A stretch of DNA of 64,000 nucleotides from Diplolepis rosae (lineage: Eukaryota > Arthropoda > Insecta > Hymenoptera > Diplolepididae). The first letter of the stretch is position 1. Each line of letters opens with the position of its first letter. Positions 11,691 through 27,300 of this stretch are shown here, piece by piece. The DNA lies in assembly GCA_030998225.1 (NCBI GenBank), contig JAPYXD010000718.1, positions 310,001 through 374,000 on the forward strand, in the 5' to 3' direction. The notes beneath the pieces were generated by a model. It saw nothing but the letters and a program-made list of their open reading frames with translations. It made no database searches and had not been told where the DNA came from. The position numbers were made by a program, and so were the translations under genes.

Positions 11691-14600
11691 AACTCGCGTA
11701 TTACGAGGCCACTTATAAAAATTCTTGTACTTCTAAGAATTGGCGCATTACTTGGCAACTTTTTTGAGGTAAGGCTTCGTTTAAATCGCGTATTACGGGG
11801 CCACTTATGTATTTATATCAGTCATGAGTTCCATTGAACTCGCGCATTACTTGATCACCTTACTAAAAGTCAGAGTCCGGTAATATCGCGTATTACTTGG
11901 TCACCTTACTTAAAGTCAGAGTCCGGAAATCTCGCGTATTAGTTGGCCACTTTATAACAATTCTTATACTCCTAACAATTCGCGCATAGCTTGGCCACTC
12001 TTTTCAAGACAGACTTCGCTTAACTCGCGTATTACTTGGCCCCTTATAAAAACTCTTACACTCCTAAGAACTCGCGCATTACTTGGCCACCTTACTTTAA
12101 GTCAGAGTCCGAAAATCTCGCGTATTAGTTGGCCACTTTATAACAATTCTTATACTCCTTAGAATTCGCGCTTTACTTGGCCACTCTTTTCAGGACAGGC
12201 TTCGTCTAACTCGCGTATTACGAGGCCACTTATGTATATATATCAGTCATGAGGTCCATTGAACTCCCGCATAATTTGATCACCTTACTTAAAGTCAGAG
12301 TCCGGAAATCTCACGTATTACTTGGCCACTCTTTTCAAGACAGACTTTGTTTAACTCGCGTATTACGAGGCCACTCATGTATTTATATCAGTCCTGTGGT
12401 CCATTGAACTCGTGCATTACTTGGCCACTCTTTTCAAGACAGACTTCGTTTATCTCGCGTATTACTTGGCCACCTTACTTGAAGTCAGAGTTCGGAAATC
12501 TCGCGTATTACTTGGCCACCTTACTTAAAGTCAGAGTCCGGAAATCTCACGTATTAGTTGGCCACTTTATAACAATTCTTATACTCCTAACAATTTTCGC
12601 ATAACTTGGCCACTCTTTTCAAGACAGACTTCGCTTAACTCGTGTATTACTTGGCCCCATATAAAAATTCTTACACTCCTAAGAACTCGCGTATTACTTG
12701 GCCACCTTACTTTAAGTCAGAGTCCGAAAATCTCGAGTATTACTTGGCCACTTTAGAAAAGTTCTTATACTTCTATGAATTCGCGTATTACTTGGCCACT
12801 CTTTTCAAGACAGACTTTGTTTAACTCGCGTATTACGAGGCAACTTATGTATTTATATCAGTTCTGTGGTCCATTGAACTCGCGCATTACTTGGCCACTC
12901 TTGTCAAGACAGACGTCGTTTATCTCGCTTATTACTTTGACACCTTTTTTGAAGTCATAGTTCTGATATCTCGCGTATTTCTTGGCCACCTTACTTAAAT
13001 TCTGATTCCGAAAATCTCTGGTATTAGTTTGCCACTTTATAACAATTTTTATACTCCTAACAATTCGCGCATAGCTTGGCCACTCTTTTCAAGACAGACT
13101 TCGCTTAACTCGCGTATTACTTGGCCCCTTATAAAAATTCTTACACTCCTAAGAACTCGCGCATTACTTGGCCACTTTACTTTAAGTCAGAGTCCGGAAA
13201 TCTCACGTATTACTTGGCCACTTTAGAAAAATTCTTATACTCCTATGAATTCGCGTATTACTTGGCCACTCTTTTCAAGACAGACTTTGTTTAACTCGCG
13301 TATTACGAGGCCACTTATGTATTTATATCAGTCCTGTGGTCCATTGAACTCGCGCATTACTTGGCCACTCTTTTCAAGACAGACTTCGTTTATCTCGCGT
13401 ATTACTTGGCCACCTTACTTAAAGTCAGAGTTCGGAAATCTCGCGTATTAGTTGGCCACTTTATAACAATTCTTATACTCCTAAGAATTCGCGCATTACT
13501 TGGCCACTCTTTTCAGGACAGGCTTCGTCTAACTCGCGTATTACGAGGCCACTTATGTATTTATATCATTCATGAGGTCCATTGAACTCGCGCATTACTT
13601 GGCCACTCTTTTCAAGACAGACTTCGTTTATCTTGAGTATTACTTGGCCACCTTACTTATAGTCAGAGTTCGGAAATCTCGCGTATTAGTTGGCCACTTT
13701 ATAACAATTCTTATACTCCTAAGAATTCGCGCATTACTTGGCCACTCTTTTCAGGACAGGCTTCGTCTAACTCGCGTATTACGAGGCCACTTATAAAAAT
13801 TCTTATACTCCTAAGAATTCGCGCATTACTTGGCCACTCTTTTCAGGACAGGCTTCGTCTAACTCGCGTATTACGAGGCCACTTATGTATTTATATCAGT
13901 CATGAGTTCCATTGAACTCGCGCATTACTTGATCACCTTACTAAAAGTCAGAGTCCGGAAATCTAGCGTATTACTTGGCCACTTTACTTTAAGTCAGAGT
14001 CCGGAAATCTCACGTATTGCTTGGCCCCTTATAAAAATTCTTACACTCCTAAGAACTCGCGCATTACTTGGCCACTTTACTTTAAGTCAGAGTCCGGAAA
14101 TCTCACGTATTACTTGGCCACTTTACTTTAAGTCAGAGTCCGGAAATCTCGCGTATTAGTTGGCCACTTTATAACAATTCTTATACTCCTAAGAATTCGC
14201 GCATTACTTGGCCACTCTTTTCAGGACAGGCTTCGTCTAACTCGCGTATTACGAGGCCACTTATAAAAATTCTCATACTCCTAAGAATTCGCGCATTACT
14301 TGGCCACTCTTTTCAGGACAGGCTTCGTCTAACTCGCGTATTACGAGGCCACTTATGTATTTATATCATTCATGAGGTCCATTGAACTCGCGCATTACTT
14401 GGCCACTCTTTTCAAGACAGACTTCGTTTATCTCGCGTATTACTTGGCCACCTTACTTAAAGTCAGAGTTCGGAAATCTCGCGTATTAGTTGGCCACTTT
14501 ATAACAATTCTTATACTCCTAAGAATTCGCGCATTACTTGGCCACTCTTTTCAGGACAGGCTTCGTCTAACTCGCGTATTACGAGGCCACTTATAAAAAT

Positions 14601-17600
14601 TCTTATACTCCTAAGAATTCGCGCATTACTTGGTCACTCTTTTCAGGACAGGCTTCGTCTAACTCGCGTATTACGAGGCCACTTATGTATTTATATCAGT
14701 CATGAGTTCCATTGAACTCGCGCATTACTTGATCACCTTACTAAAAGTCAGAGTCCGGAAATCTCGCGGATTACTTGGCCACTTTACTTTAAGTCAGAGT
14801 CCGGAAATCTCACGTATTACTTGGCCACTTTACTTTAAGTCAGAGTCCGGAAATCTCGCGTATTAGTTGGCCACTTTATAACAATTCTTATACTCCTAAG
14901 AATTCGCGCAATAGTTGGCCACTCTTTTCAGGACAGGCTTCGGGTATCTCGCGTATTACGAGGCCACTTATAAAAATTCTCATACTCCTAAGAATACGGG
15001 CATTACTTGGCCACTCTTTTCAGGACAGGCTTCGTCTAACTCGCGTATTACGAGGCCACTTATGTATTTATATCAGTCATGAGTTCCATTGAACTCGCGC
15101 ATTACTTGATCACCTTACTAAAAGTCAGAGACCGGAAATCTCGCGTATTGCTTGGCCACTTTAGAAAAATTCTTATACTCCTATGAATTCGCGTATTACT
15201 TGGCCACTTTTTTCAAGACAGACTTCGCTTAACTCGCGTATTACTTGGCCCCTTATAAAAATTCTTACACTCCTAAGAACTCGCGCATTACTTGGCCACT
15301 TTACTTTAAGTCAGAGTCCGGAAATCTCGCGCATTACTTGGCCACTTTACTTTAAGTCAGAGTCCGGAAATCTCACGTATTACTTGGCCACTTGATAAAA
15401 ATTCTAATACTCCTAAGAATTCGCGCATTACTTGGCCACTCTTTTCAGGACAGGCTTCGTCTAACTCGCGTATTACGAGGCCACTTATAAAAATTCTCAT
15501 ACTCCTAAGAATTCGCGCATTACTTGGCCACTCTTTTCAGGACAGGCTTCGTCTAACTCGCGTATTACGAGGCCACTTATGTTTTTATATCAGTCTTGAG
15601 TTCCTTTGATATCGCGCATTACTTGATCACCTTACTTAAAGTCAGAGTCCGGAAATCTCGCGTATTACTTGGCCACTTTAGAAAAATTCTTATACTCCTA
15701 AGAATTCGCGCATTACTTGGCCACTCTTTTCAAGACAGACTTCGCTTAACTCGCGTATTACTTGGCCCCTTATAAAAATTCTTACACTCATAAGAACTCG
15801 CGCATTACTTGGCCACTTTACTTTTAGTCAGAGTCCGGAAATCTCGCGCATTACTTGGCCACTTTACTTTAAGTCAGAGTCCGGAAATCTCGCGTATTAG
15901 TTGGCCACTTTATAACAATTCTTATACTCCTAAGAATTCGCGCATTACTTGGCCACTCTTTTCAGGACAGGCTTCGTCTAACTCGCGTATTACGAGGCCA
16001 CTTATGTATTTATATCATACATGAGGTCCATTGAACTCGCGCATTACTTGGCCACTCTTTTCAAGACAGACTTCGTTTATCTCGCGTATTACTTGGCCAC
16101 CTTACTTAAAGTCAGAGTTCGGAAATCTCGCGTATTAGTTGGCCACTTTATAACAATTCTTATACTCCTAAGAACTCGCGCATTACTTGGCCACTCTTTT
16201 CAAGACAGACTTCGTTTATCTCGCGTATTACTTGGCCACCTTACTTAAAGTCAGAGTTCGGAAATCTCGCGTATCAGTTGTCCACATTATAACAATTCTT
16301 ATACTCCTAAGAATTCGCGTATTACTTGGCCACTTTATATAAAAATTCTTATACTCCTAATAATTCGCGCATTACTTGGCCACCTTACTTTAAGCCAGAG
16401 TCCAGAAATCTCGCGTATTAGTTGGCCACTTTATAACAATTCTTATACTCCTAAGAATTCGCGCATTACTTGGCCACTCTTTTCAGGACAGGCTTCGTCT
16501 AACTCGCGTATTACGAGGCCACTTATATATTTATATCAGTCATGGGGTCCATTGAATTCGCGCATTACTTGGCCACTCTTTTCAGGACAGGCTTCGTCTA
16601 ACTCGCGTATTACGAGGCCACTTATAAAAATTCTTATACTCCTAAGAACTCGCGCATTACTTGGACACTCTTTTCAGGACAGGCTTCGTCTAACTCGCGT
16701 ATTACGAGGCCACTTATGTATTTATATCAGTCATGAGTTCCATTGAACTCGCGCATTACTTGATCACCTTACTTAAGGTCAGAGTCCGGAAATCTCGCGT
16801 ATTACTTGGCCACTTTACTTTCAGTCAGAGTCCGGAAATCTCACGTATTACTTGGCCCCTTATAAAAATTCTTACACTCCTAAGAACTCGCGCATTACTT
16901 GGCCACTTTACTTTAAGTCAGAGTCCGGAAATCTCGCGTATTACTTGGCCACTTTACTTTCAGTCAGAGTCCGGAAATCTCGCGTATTAGTTGGCCAAGT
17001 TATAACAATTCTTATACTCCTAAGAATTCGCGCATTACTTGGCCACTCTTTTCAGGACAGGCTTCGTCTAACTCGCGTATTACGAGGCCACTTATGTATT
17101 TATATCAGTCATGAGGTCCATTGAACTCGCGCTTTTCTTGATCACCTTACTTAAAGTAAGAGTCCGGAAATCTCGCCTATTACTTGGCCACTTTAGAAAA
17201 ATTCTTATTCTCCTATGAATTCGCGTATTACTTGGCCACTCTTTTCAAGACAGACTTCGTCTAACTCGCGTATTACGAGGCCACTTATGTATTTATATCA
17301 GTCATGAGGTCCATTGAACTCGCGCATTACTTGATCACCTTACTAAAAGTCAGAGTCCGGAAATCTCGCGTATTACTTGGCCACTTTACTTTAAGTCAGA
17401 GTCCGGAAATCTCACGTATTACTTGGCCACTTGATAAAAATTCTAATACTCCTAAGAATTCGCGCATTACTTGGCCACTCTTTTCAGGTCTGGCTTCGTC
17501 TAACTCGCGTATTACTTGGCCACTTTTAAAAATTCTTATACTCCTAAGAACTCGCGCATTACTTGGCCACTTTACTTTAAGTCAGAGTCCGGAAATCTCG

Positions 17601-18372
17601 CGTATTAGTTGGCCACTTTATAACAATTCTTATACTCCTAAGAATTCGCGCATTACTTGGCCACTCTTTTCAGGACAGGCTTCGTCTAACTCGCGTGTTA
17701 CGAGGCCACTTATGTAATTATATCAGTCATGAGGTCCATTGAACTCGCGCATAACTTGATCACCTTACTTAAAGTCAGAGTCCGAAAATCTCGCGTATTA
17801 GTTGGCCACTTTATAACAATTCTTATACTCCTAACAATTCGCGTATTACTTGGCCACTCTTTTCAAGACAGACTTTGTTTAACTCGCGTATTACGAGGCC
17901 ACTCATGTATTTATATCAGTCCTGTGGTCCATTGAACTCGTGCATTACTTGGCCACTCTTTTCAAGACAGACTTCGTTTATCTCGAGTATTACTTGGCCA
18001 CCTTACTTATAGTCAGAGTTCGGAAATCTCGCGTATTAGTTGGCCACTTTATAACAATTCTTATACTCCTAAGAATTCGCGCATTACTTGGCCACTCTTT
18101 TCAGGACAGGCTTCGTCTAACTCGCGTATTACGAGGCCACTTATGTATTGATATCAGTCATGAGGTCCATTGAACTCGCGCATTACTTGATCACCTTACT
18201 AAAAGTCAGAGTCTGGAAATCTCGCGTATCACTTGGCCACTTTAGAAAAATTCTTATACTCCTATGAATTCGCGTATTACTTGGCCACCTTACTTTAAGT
18301 CAGAGTCCGGAAATCTCGCGTATTACTTGGCCACCTTACTTAAAGTCAGAGTCCGAAAATCTCGCGTATTAG
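11691..18372 (+). repeat. Array, mixed monomer order
   Basis: All classes occur without one dominant period. Blocks are related to distant parts of the window: about 13572-14060 matches about 5860-6350 at an offset of 7712 bp, including the private aatctagcg head, and 15060-15410 matches 61660-62010 at 46597 bp. A substitution cluster lies at about 12925-13030. A K-to-K junction with a 50-bp monomer is at 16312-16361. Confidence 0.87.
16312..16361 (+). repeat. Hybrid 50-bp K monomer
   Basis: A K1 monomer is followed directly by a second K-type monomer whose tail begins like K1 (ctttata) and continues like K3 (tataaaaattcttatac), ending cctaat. The usual order never puts K after K, and 50 bp is outside the normal sizes. 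It looks like the product of a recombination between K1 and K3 tails at their shared tata. Confidence 0.78.
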
Positions 18373-21300
18373 TTGGCAACTTTATAACAATTCTTATACT
18401 CCTAACAATTCGCGCATAGCTTGGCCACTCTTTTCAAGACAGACTTCGCTTAACTCGCGTATTACTTGGCCCCTTATAAAAACTCTTACACTCCTAAGAA
18501 CTCGCGCATTACTTGGCCACTTTACTTTAAGTCAGAGTCCGGAAATCTCGCGTATTAGTTGGCCACTTTATAACAATTCTTATACTCCTTAGAATTCGCG
18601 CATTACTTGGCCACTCTTTTCAGGACAGGCTTCGTCTAACTCGCGTATTACGAGGCCACTTATGTATTTATATCAGTCAGTTGGTCCATTGATCTCGCGC
18701 ATTACTTGATCACCTTACTAAAAGTCAGAGTCCGGAAATCTCGCGTATTACTTGGCCACTCTTTTCAAGACAGACTTTGTTAAACTCGCGTATTACGAGG
18801 CCACTCATGTATTTATATCAGTCCTGTGGTCCATTGAACTCGTGCATTACTTGGCCACTCTATTAAAGACAGACTTCGTTTATCTCGCGTATTACTTGGC
18901 CACCTTACCTATAGTCAGTGTGCGGAAATGTCGAGTTTCCTTTGGACACACGATAACAATTCTTATACTCCTAAGAATTCGCGCATCACTTGGCCACTCT
19001 TTTCAGGACAGGCTTCGTCTAACTCGCGTATTACGAGGCCACTTATAAAAATTCTTATACTCCTCAGAATTAGCGCATTACTTGGCCACTCTTTTCAGGA
19101 CAGGCTTCGTCTAAATCGCGTATTACTTGGCCACTTATAAAAATTCTTATACTCCTAAGAACTCGCGCATTACTTGGCCACTTTACTTTTAGTCAGAGTC
19201 CGGAAATCTCGCGTAGTAGTTGGCCACTTTATAACAATTCTTATACTACTAAGAAATCGCGCATAGCTTGGCCACTCTTTTCAAGACAGACTTCGCTTAG
19301 CTCGCGTATTACTTGGACCCTTATAAAAATTCTTACACTCCTAAGAACTCGCGCATTACTTGGCCACTTTACTTTAAGTCATAGTCAGGAAATCTCGCGT
19401 ATTAGTTGGCCACTTTATAACAATTCTTATACTCCTAAGAATTCGCGCATTACTTTGCCACTCTTTTCAGGACAGGCTTCGTCTAACTCGCGTATTACGA
19501 GGCCACTTATGTATTTATATCTGTCCTGTGGTCCATTGAACTCGCGCATTACTTGGCCACTCTTTTCAAGACAGACTTCGTTTATCTCGCGTATTACTTG
19601 GCCACCTTACTTAATGTCAGAGTTCGGAAATCTCGCGTATTAGTTGGCCACTTTATAACAATTCTTATACTCCTAAGAATTCGCGCATTACTTGGCCACT
19701 CTTTTCAGGACAGGCTTCGTCTAACTCGCGTATTACGAGGCCACTTATAAAAATTCTTATACTCCTAAGAATTCGCGCATTACTTGGCCACTCTTTTCAG
19801 GACAGGCTTCGTCTAACTCGAGTATTACGAGGCCACTTATAACAATTCTTATACTCCTAAGAATTCGCGCATTACTTGGCCACTCTTGTCAGGGCCGGCT
19901 TCCTCTAACTCGCGGATTACGAGGACAAATATGTATGTATATAAGTACTGAGTACCATTGAACTCGCGCATTACTTGATCACCTTACTAAAAGTCAGAGT
20001 CCGGAAATCTCGCGTATTACTTGGCCACCTTACTTAAAGTCAGAGTCCGAAAATCTCGCGTATTAGTTGGCCACTTTATAACAATTCTGATACTCCTAAC
20101 AATTCGCGCATAAATTGGCCACTCTTTTCAAGACAGACTTCGCTTAACTCGCGTATTACTTGGCCACTTATAAAATTTCTTATACTCCTAAGAACTCGCG
20201 CATTACTTGGCCACTTTACTTTAAGTCAGAGTCCGGAAATCTCGCGTATTAGTTGGCCACTTTATAACAATTCTTATACTTCTTAGAATTCGCGTATTAC
20301 TTGGCCACTCTTTTCAAGACAGACTTTGTTAAACTCGCGTATTACGAGGCCACTCATGTATTTATATCAGTCCTGTGGTCCATTGAACTCGAGCATTACT
20401 TGGCCACTCTTTTCAAGACAGACTTCGTTTATCTCGAGTATTACTTGGCCACCTTACTTATAGTCAGAGTTCGGAAATCTCGCGTATTAGTTGGCCACTT
20501 TATAACAATTCTTATACTCCTAAGAATTCGCGCATTACTTGGCCACTCTTTTCAGGACAGGCTTCGTCTAACTCGCATATTACGAGGCCACTTATGTATT
20601 GATATCAGTCATGAGGTCCATTGAACTCGCGCATTACTTGATCACCTTACTAAAAGTCAGAGTCTGGAAATCTCGCGTATCACTTGGCCACTTTAGAAAA
20701 ATTCTTATACTCCTATGAATTCGCTTATTACTTGGCCACTTTACTTTAAGTCAGAGTCCGGAAATCTCGCGCATTACTTGGCCACTTTACTTTAAGTCAG
20801 AGTCCGAAAATCTCGCGTATTAGATGGCCACTTTATAACAATTCTTATACTCCTAACAATTCGCGCATAGCTTGGCCACTCTTTTCAAGACAGACTTCGC
20901 TTAACTCGCGTATTACTTGGCCCCTTATAAAAACTCTTACACTCCTAAGAACTCGCGCATTACTTGGCCACTTTACTTTAAGTCAGAGTCCGGAAATCTC
21001 GCGTATTACTTGGCCACTCTTTTCAAGACAGACTTTGTTTAACTCGCGTATTACGAGGCCACTTATGTATTTATATCAGTCCTGTGGTCCATTGAACTCG
21101 CGCATTACTTGTGCACTCTTTTCAATACAGACTTCGTTTATCTCGCGTATTACTTGGCCACCTTACTTAAAGTCAGAGTCCGGAAATCTCGCGTATTAGT
21201 TGGCCACTTTATAACAATTCTTATACTCCTAAGAAGTCGCGCCTCACTTGGCCACTCTGTTCAGGACCGGCTTCGTCTCACTCGCGTATTACTTGGCCAC

Positions 21301-24300
21301 TTTATAAAAATTCTCTTACTCCTAAGAATTCGCGCATTACTTGGCCACTCTTTTCAAGACAGGCTTCGTCTAACTCGCGTATTACGAGGCCACTTATGTA
21401 TTTATATCAGTCATGAGGTCCATAGAACTCGCGCATTACTTGGCCACCTCACTTAAAGTCAGAGTCCGGAAATCTCGCGTATTACTTGGCCACCTTACTT
21501 AAAGTCAGAGTCCGAAAATCTCGCGTATTAGTTGGCAACTTTATAACAATTCTAATACTCCTAACAATTCGCGCATAGCTTGGCCACTCTTTTCAAGACA
21601 GACTTCGCTTAACTCGCGTATTACTTGGCCCCTTATAAAAACTCTTACACTCCTTAGAACTCGCGCATTACTTGGCCATTGTCCTTTAAGTCAGAGTCCG
21701 GAAATCTCGCGTATTAGTTGGCCACTTTATAACAATTCTTATACTCCTTAGAATTCGCGCATTACTTGGCCACTCTTTTCAGGACTGGCTTCGTCTAACT
21801 CGCGTATTACGAGGCCACTTATGTTTTTATATCAGTCATGAGGTCCATTGAACTCGCGCATTACTTGATCACCTTACTAAAATTCAGAGTCCGGAAATCT
21901 CGCGTATTACTTGGCCACTCTTTTCAAGACAGACTTTGTTTAACTCGCGTATTACGAGGCCACGCATGTATTTATATCAGTCCTGTGGTCCATTGAACTC
22001 GTGCATTACTTGGCCACTCTTTTCAAGACAGACTTCGTTTATCTCGCGTATTACTTGGCCACCTTACTTATATTCAGAGTGCGGAAATATCGCGTATTAG
22101 TTGGACACTTTATAACAATTCTTATACTCCTAAGAATTCGCGCATTACTTGGCCACTCTTTTCAGGACAGGCTTCGTCTAACTCGCGTATTACGAGGCCA
22201 CTTATAAAAATTATTACACTCCTCAGAATTCGCGCATTACTTGTCCACTCTTTTCAGGACATGCTTCGTCTAACTCGCGTATTACGAGGCCACTTATGTA
22301 TTTATATCAGTCATGTGTTCCATTGAACTCGCGCATTACTTGATCACCTTACTAAAATTCAGAGTCCGGAAATCTCGCGTATTACTTGGCCACCTTACTT
22401 AAAGTCTGAGTCCGAAAATCTCGGGTATTAGTTGGCCACTTTATAACAATTCTTATACTCCTAACAATTCTCGCATAGCTTGGCCACTCTTTTCAAGACA
22501 GACTTCGCTTAACTCGCGTATTACTTGGCCCCTTATAAAAATTCTTACACTCCTAAGAACTCGCGCATTACTTGGCCACTTTACTTTAAGTCAGAGTCCG
22601 GAAATCTCGCGTATTAGTTGGCCACTTTATAACAATTCTTATACTCCTTAGAATTCGCGCATTACTTGGCCACTCTTCTCAAGACAGACTTCGTTTATCT
22701 CGCGTATTACTTGGCCACCTTACTTAAAGTCAGTTTTCGGTACTATAGTGTATTTGTTGGCCTCTTTATAACAATTCTTATACTCCTAAGAATTCGCGCA
22801 TTACTTGGCCACTCTTTTCAGGACAGGCTTCGTCTAACTCGCGTATTACGAGGCCACTTATAAAAATTCTTATACTCCTAAGAATTCGCGCATTACTTGG
22901 CCACTCTTTTCAGGACAGGCTTCGTCTAACTTGAGGATTACGAGGCCACTTATAAAAATTCTTATACTCCTAAGAATTCGCGCATCACTTGGCCACTCTT
23001 TTCAGGACAGGCTTCGTCTAACTCGCGTATTACGAGGCCACTTATGTATTTATATCAGTTATGAGTTCCATTGAACTCGCGCATTACTTGATCACCTTAC
23101 TAAAAGTCATAGTCCGGAAATCTCGCGTATTACTTGGCCACCTTACTTAAAGTCAGAGTCCGAAAATCTCGCGTATTAGTTGGCCACTTTATAACAATTC
23201 TGATACTCCTAACAATTCGCGCATAGCTTGGCCACTCTTTTCAAGACAGACTTCGCTTAACTCGCGTATTACTTGGCCCCTTATAAAAATTCTTATACTC
23301 CTAAGAACTCGCGCATTACTTGGCCACTTTACTTTAAGTCAGAGTCCGGAAATCTCGCGTATTAGTTGGCCACTTTATAAAAATTCTTATACTCCTAAGA
23401 ATTCGCGTATTACTTGGCCACTCTTTTCAAGACAGACTTAGTTTAACTCGCGTATTACGAGGCCACTCATGTATTTATATAAGTCCTGTGGTCAATTGAA
23501 CTCGTGCATTACTTGGCCACTCTTTTCAAGACAGAATTCGTTTATCTCGCGCATTACTTGGCCACTTTACTTTAAGTCAGAGTCCTGAAATCTCGCGTAT
23601 TAGTTGGCCACTTTATAACAATTCTTATACTCCTAAGAATTCGCGCATCACTTGGCCACTCTTTTCAGGACAGGCTTCGTCTAACTCGCGTATTACGAGC
23701 CCACTTATGTATTGATATCAGTCATGAGGTCCATTGAACTCGCGCATTACTTGATCACCTTACTAAAAGTCAGAGTCTGGAAATCTCGCGTATCACTTGG
23801 CCACTTTAGAAAAATTCTTATACTCCTATGAATTCGCGTATTACTTGGCCGCCTTACTTTAAGTCAGAGTCCGGAAATCTCGCGCATTACTTGGCCACTT
23901 TACTTAAAGTCAGAGTCCGCAAATCTCTCGTAGTAGTTGGCCACATTATAAAAATTCTTATACACCTAACAAATCGCGCATAGCTTGGCCACTCTTTTCA
24001 AGACAGACTTCGCTTAACTCGCGTATTACTTGGCCCCTTATAAAAACTCTTACACTCCTAAGAACTCGCGCATTACTTTGCAACTTTACTTTAAGTCAGA
24101 GTCCGGAAATCTCGCGTATTAGTTGGCCACTTTATAACAATTCTTATACTCCTAAGAATTCGCGCATTACTTGGCCACTCTTTTCAGGACAGGCTTCGTC
24201 TAACTCGCGCATTACGAGGCCACTTATAAAAATTCTTATACTCCTAAGAATTCGCGCATTACTTGCCCACTCTTTTCAGGACAGGCTTCGTCTAACTCGC

Positions 24301-27300
24301 GTATTACGAGGCCACTTATAAAAATTCTTATAATCCTCAGAATTCGCGCATTACTTGGCCACTCTTTTCAGGACAGGCTTCGTCTAACTCGCGTATTTCG
24401 AGGCCTCTTATGTATTTATATCAGTCATGAGTTCCATTGAACTCGCGCATTACTTGATCACCTTACTAAAAGTCAGAGTCCGGAAATCTCGCGTATTACT
24501 TGGCCACCTTACTTTAAGTCAGAGTCCGAAAATCTCGCGTATTAGTTGGCCACTTTATAACAATTCTTATACTCCTAACAATTCGCGCATTACTTGGACA
24601 CTCTTTTCAGGACAGGCTTCGTCTAACTCGCGTATTACTTGGCCACTTATAAAAATTCTTATACTCCTAAGAACTCGCGCATTACTTGGCAACTTTACTT
24701 TAAGTCAGAGTCCGGAAATCTCGCGTATTAGTTGGCCACTTTATAACAATTCTTATACTCCTAAGAATTCGCGCATTACTTGGCCACTCTTTTCAGGACA
24801 GGCTTCGTCTAACTCGCGTATTACGAGGCCACTTATGTATTTATATCAGTCATGAGTTCCATTGAACTCGCGCATTACTTGATCACCTTACTAAAAGTCA
24901 GAGTCCGAAAATCTCGCGTATTAGTTGGCCACTTTATAACAATTCTTATACTCCTAACAATTCTCGCATAGCTTGGCCACTCTTTTCAAGACAGACTTCG
25001 CTTAACTCGCGTATTACTTGGCCCCTTATAAAAATTCTTACACTCCTAAGAACTCGCGCATTACTTGGCCACTTTACTTTAAGTCAGAGTCCGGAAATCT
25101 CGCGTATTAGTTGGCCACTTTATAAAAATTCTTATACTCCTAAGAATTCGCGCATTACTTTGCCACTCTTTTCAGGACAGGCTTCGTCTAACTCGCGTAT
25201 TACGAGGCCACTTATGTATTTATATCAGTTTTGAGTTCCATTGAACTCGCGCATTACTTGGCCACTCTTTTCAAGACAGACTTCGTTTATCTCGCGTATT
25301 ACTTGGCCGCCTTACTTATAGTCAGAGTTCGGAAATCTCGCGTATTAGTTGGCCACTTTATAACAATTCTTATACTCCTAAGAATTCGCGCATTACTTGG
25401 CCACTCTTTTCAGGACAGGCTTCGTCTAACTCGCGCATTACGAGGCCACTTATATAAATTCTTATACACCTAAGAATTCGCGCATTACTTGCCCACTCTT
25501 TTCAGGACAGGCTTCGTCTAACTCGCGTATTACGAGGCCACTTATGTATTTATATCAGTCATGAGTTCCATTGAACTCGCGCATTACTTGATCACCTTAC
25601 TAAAAGTCAGAGTCCGGAAATCTCGCGTATTACGAGGCCACTTATAAAAATTCTTATACTCCTAAGAATTCGCGCATTACTTGGCCACTCTTTTCAGGAC
25701 AGGCTTCGTCTAACTCGCGTATTACGAGGCCACTTATGTCATTATATCAGTCATGAGTTCCATTGAACTCGCGCATTACTTGATCACCTTACTAAAAGTC
25801 AGAGTCCGGAAATCCCGCGTATTACTTGGCCACCTTACTTAAAGTCAGAGTCCGAAAATCTCGCGTATTAGTTGGCAACTTTATAACAATTCTTATACTC
25901 CTAACAATTCGCGCATAGCTTGGCCACTCTTTTCAAGACAGACTTCGCTTAACTCGCGTATTACTTGGCCCCTTATAAAAACTCTTACACTCCTAAGAAC
26001 TCGCGCATTACTTGGCCACTTTACTTTAAGTCAGAGTCCGGAAATCTCGCGTATTAGTTGGCCACTTTATAACAATTCTTATACTCCTTAGAATTCGCGC
26101 ATTACTTGGCCACTCTTTTCAGGACTGGCTTCGTCTAACTCGCGCATTACGAGGCCACTTATGTATTTATATCAGTCATGAGTTCCATTGAACTCGCGCA
26201 TTACTTGATCACCTTACTAAAAGTCAGAGACCGGAAATCTCGCGTATTACTTGGCCACCTTACTTAAAGTCAGAGTCCGAAAATCTCGCGTATTAGTTGG
26301 CCACTTTATAACAATTCTTATACTCCTAACAATTCTCGCATAGCTTGGCCACTCTTTTCAAGACAGACTTCGCTTAACTCGCGTATTACTTGGCCCCTTA
26401 TAAAAATTCTTACACTCCTAAGAACTCGCGCATTACTTGGCCACTTTACTTTAAGTCAGAGTCCGGAAATCTCGCGTATTAGTTGGCCACTTTATAACAA
26501 TTCTTATACTCCTTAGAATTCGCGCATTACTTGGCCACTCTTTTCAGGACAGGCTTCGTCTAACTCGCGTATTACGAGGCCACTTATGTATTTATATCAT
26601 TCATGAGGTCCATTGAACTCGCGCATTACTTGGCCACTCTTTTCAAGACAGACTTCGTTTATCTCGCGTATTACTTGGCCACCTTACTTAAAGTCAGAGT
26701 TCGGAAATCTCGCGTATTAGTTGGCCACTTTATAACAATTCTTATACTCCTAAGAATTCGCGCATTACTTGGCCACTCTTTTCAGGACAGGCTTCGTCTA
26801 ACTCGCGTATTACGAGGCCACTTATAAAAATTCTTATACTCCTAAGAATTCGCGCATTACTTGGCCACTCTTTTCAGGACAGGCTTCGTCTAACTCGAGT
26901 ATTACGAGGCCACTTATAAAAATTCTTATACTCCTAAGAATTCGCGCATTACTTGGCCACTCTTTTCAGGACAGGCTTCGTCTAACTCGCGTATTACGCG
27001 GCCACTTATGTATATATATCAGTTATGAGTTCCATTGAACTCGCGCATTACTTGCCCACTTTACTAAAAGTCAGAGTCCGGAAATCTCGCGTATTAGTTG
27101 GCCACTTTATAACAATTCTTATACTCCTAAGAATTCGCGCATTACTTGGCCACTCTTTTCAAGACAGACTTCGTTTATCTCGCGTATTACTTGGCCACCT
27201 TACTTAAAGTCAGAGTTCGGAAATCTCGCGTATTAGTTGGCCACTTTATAACAATTCTTATACTCCTAAGAATTCGCGCATTACTTGGCCACTCTTTTCA

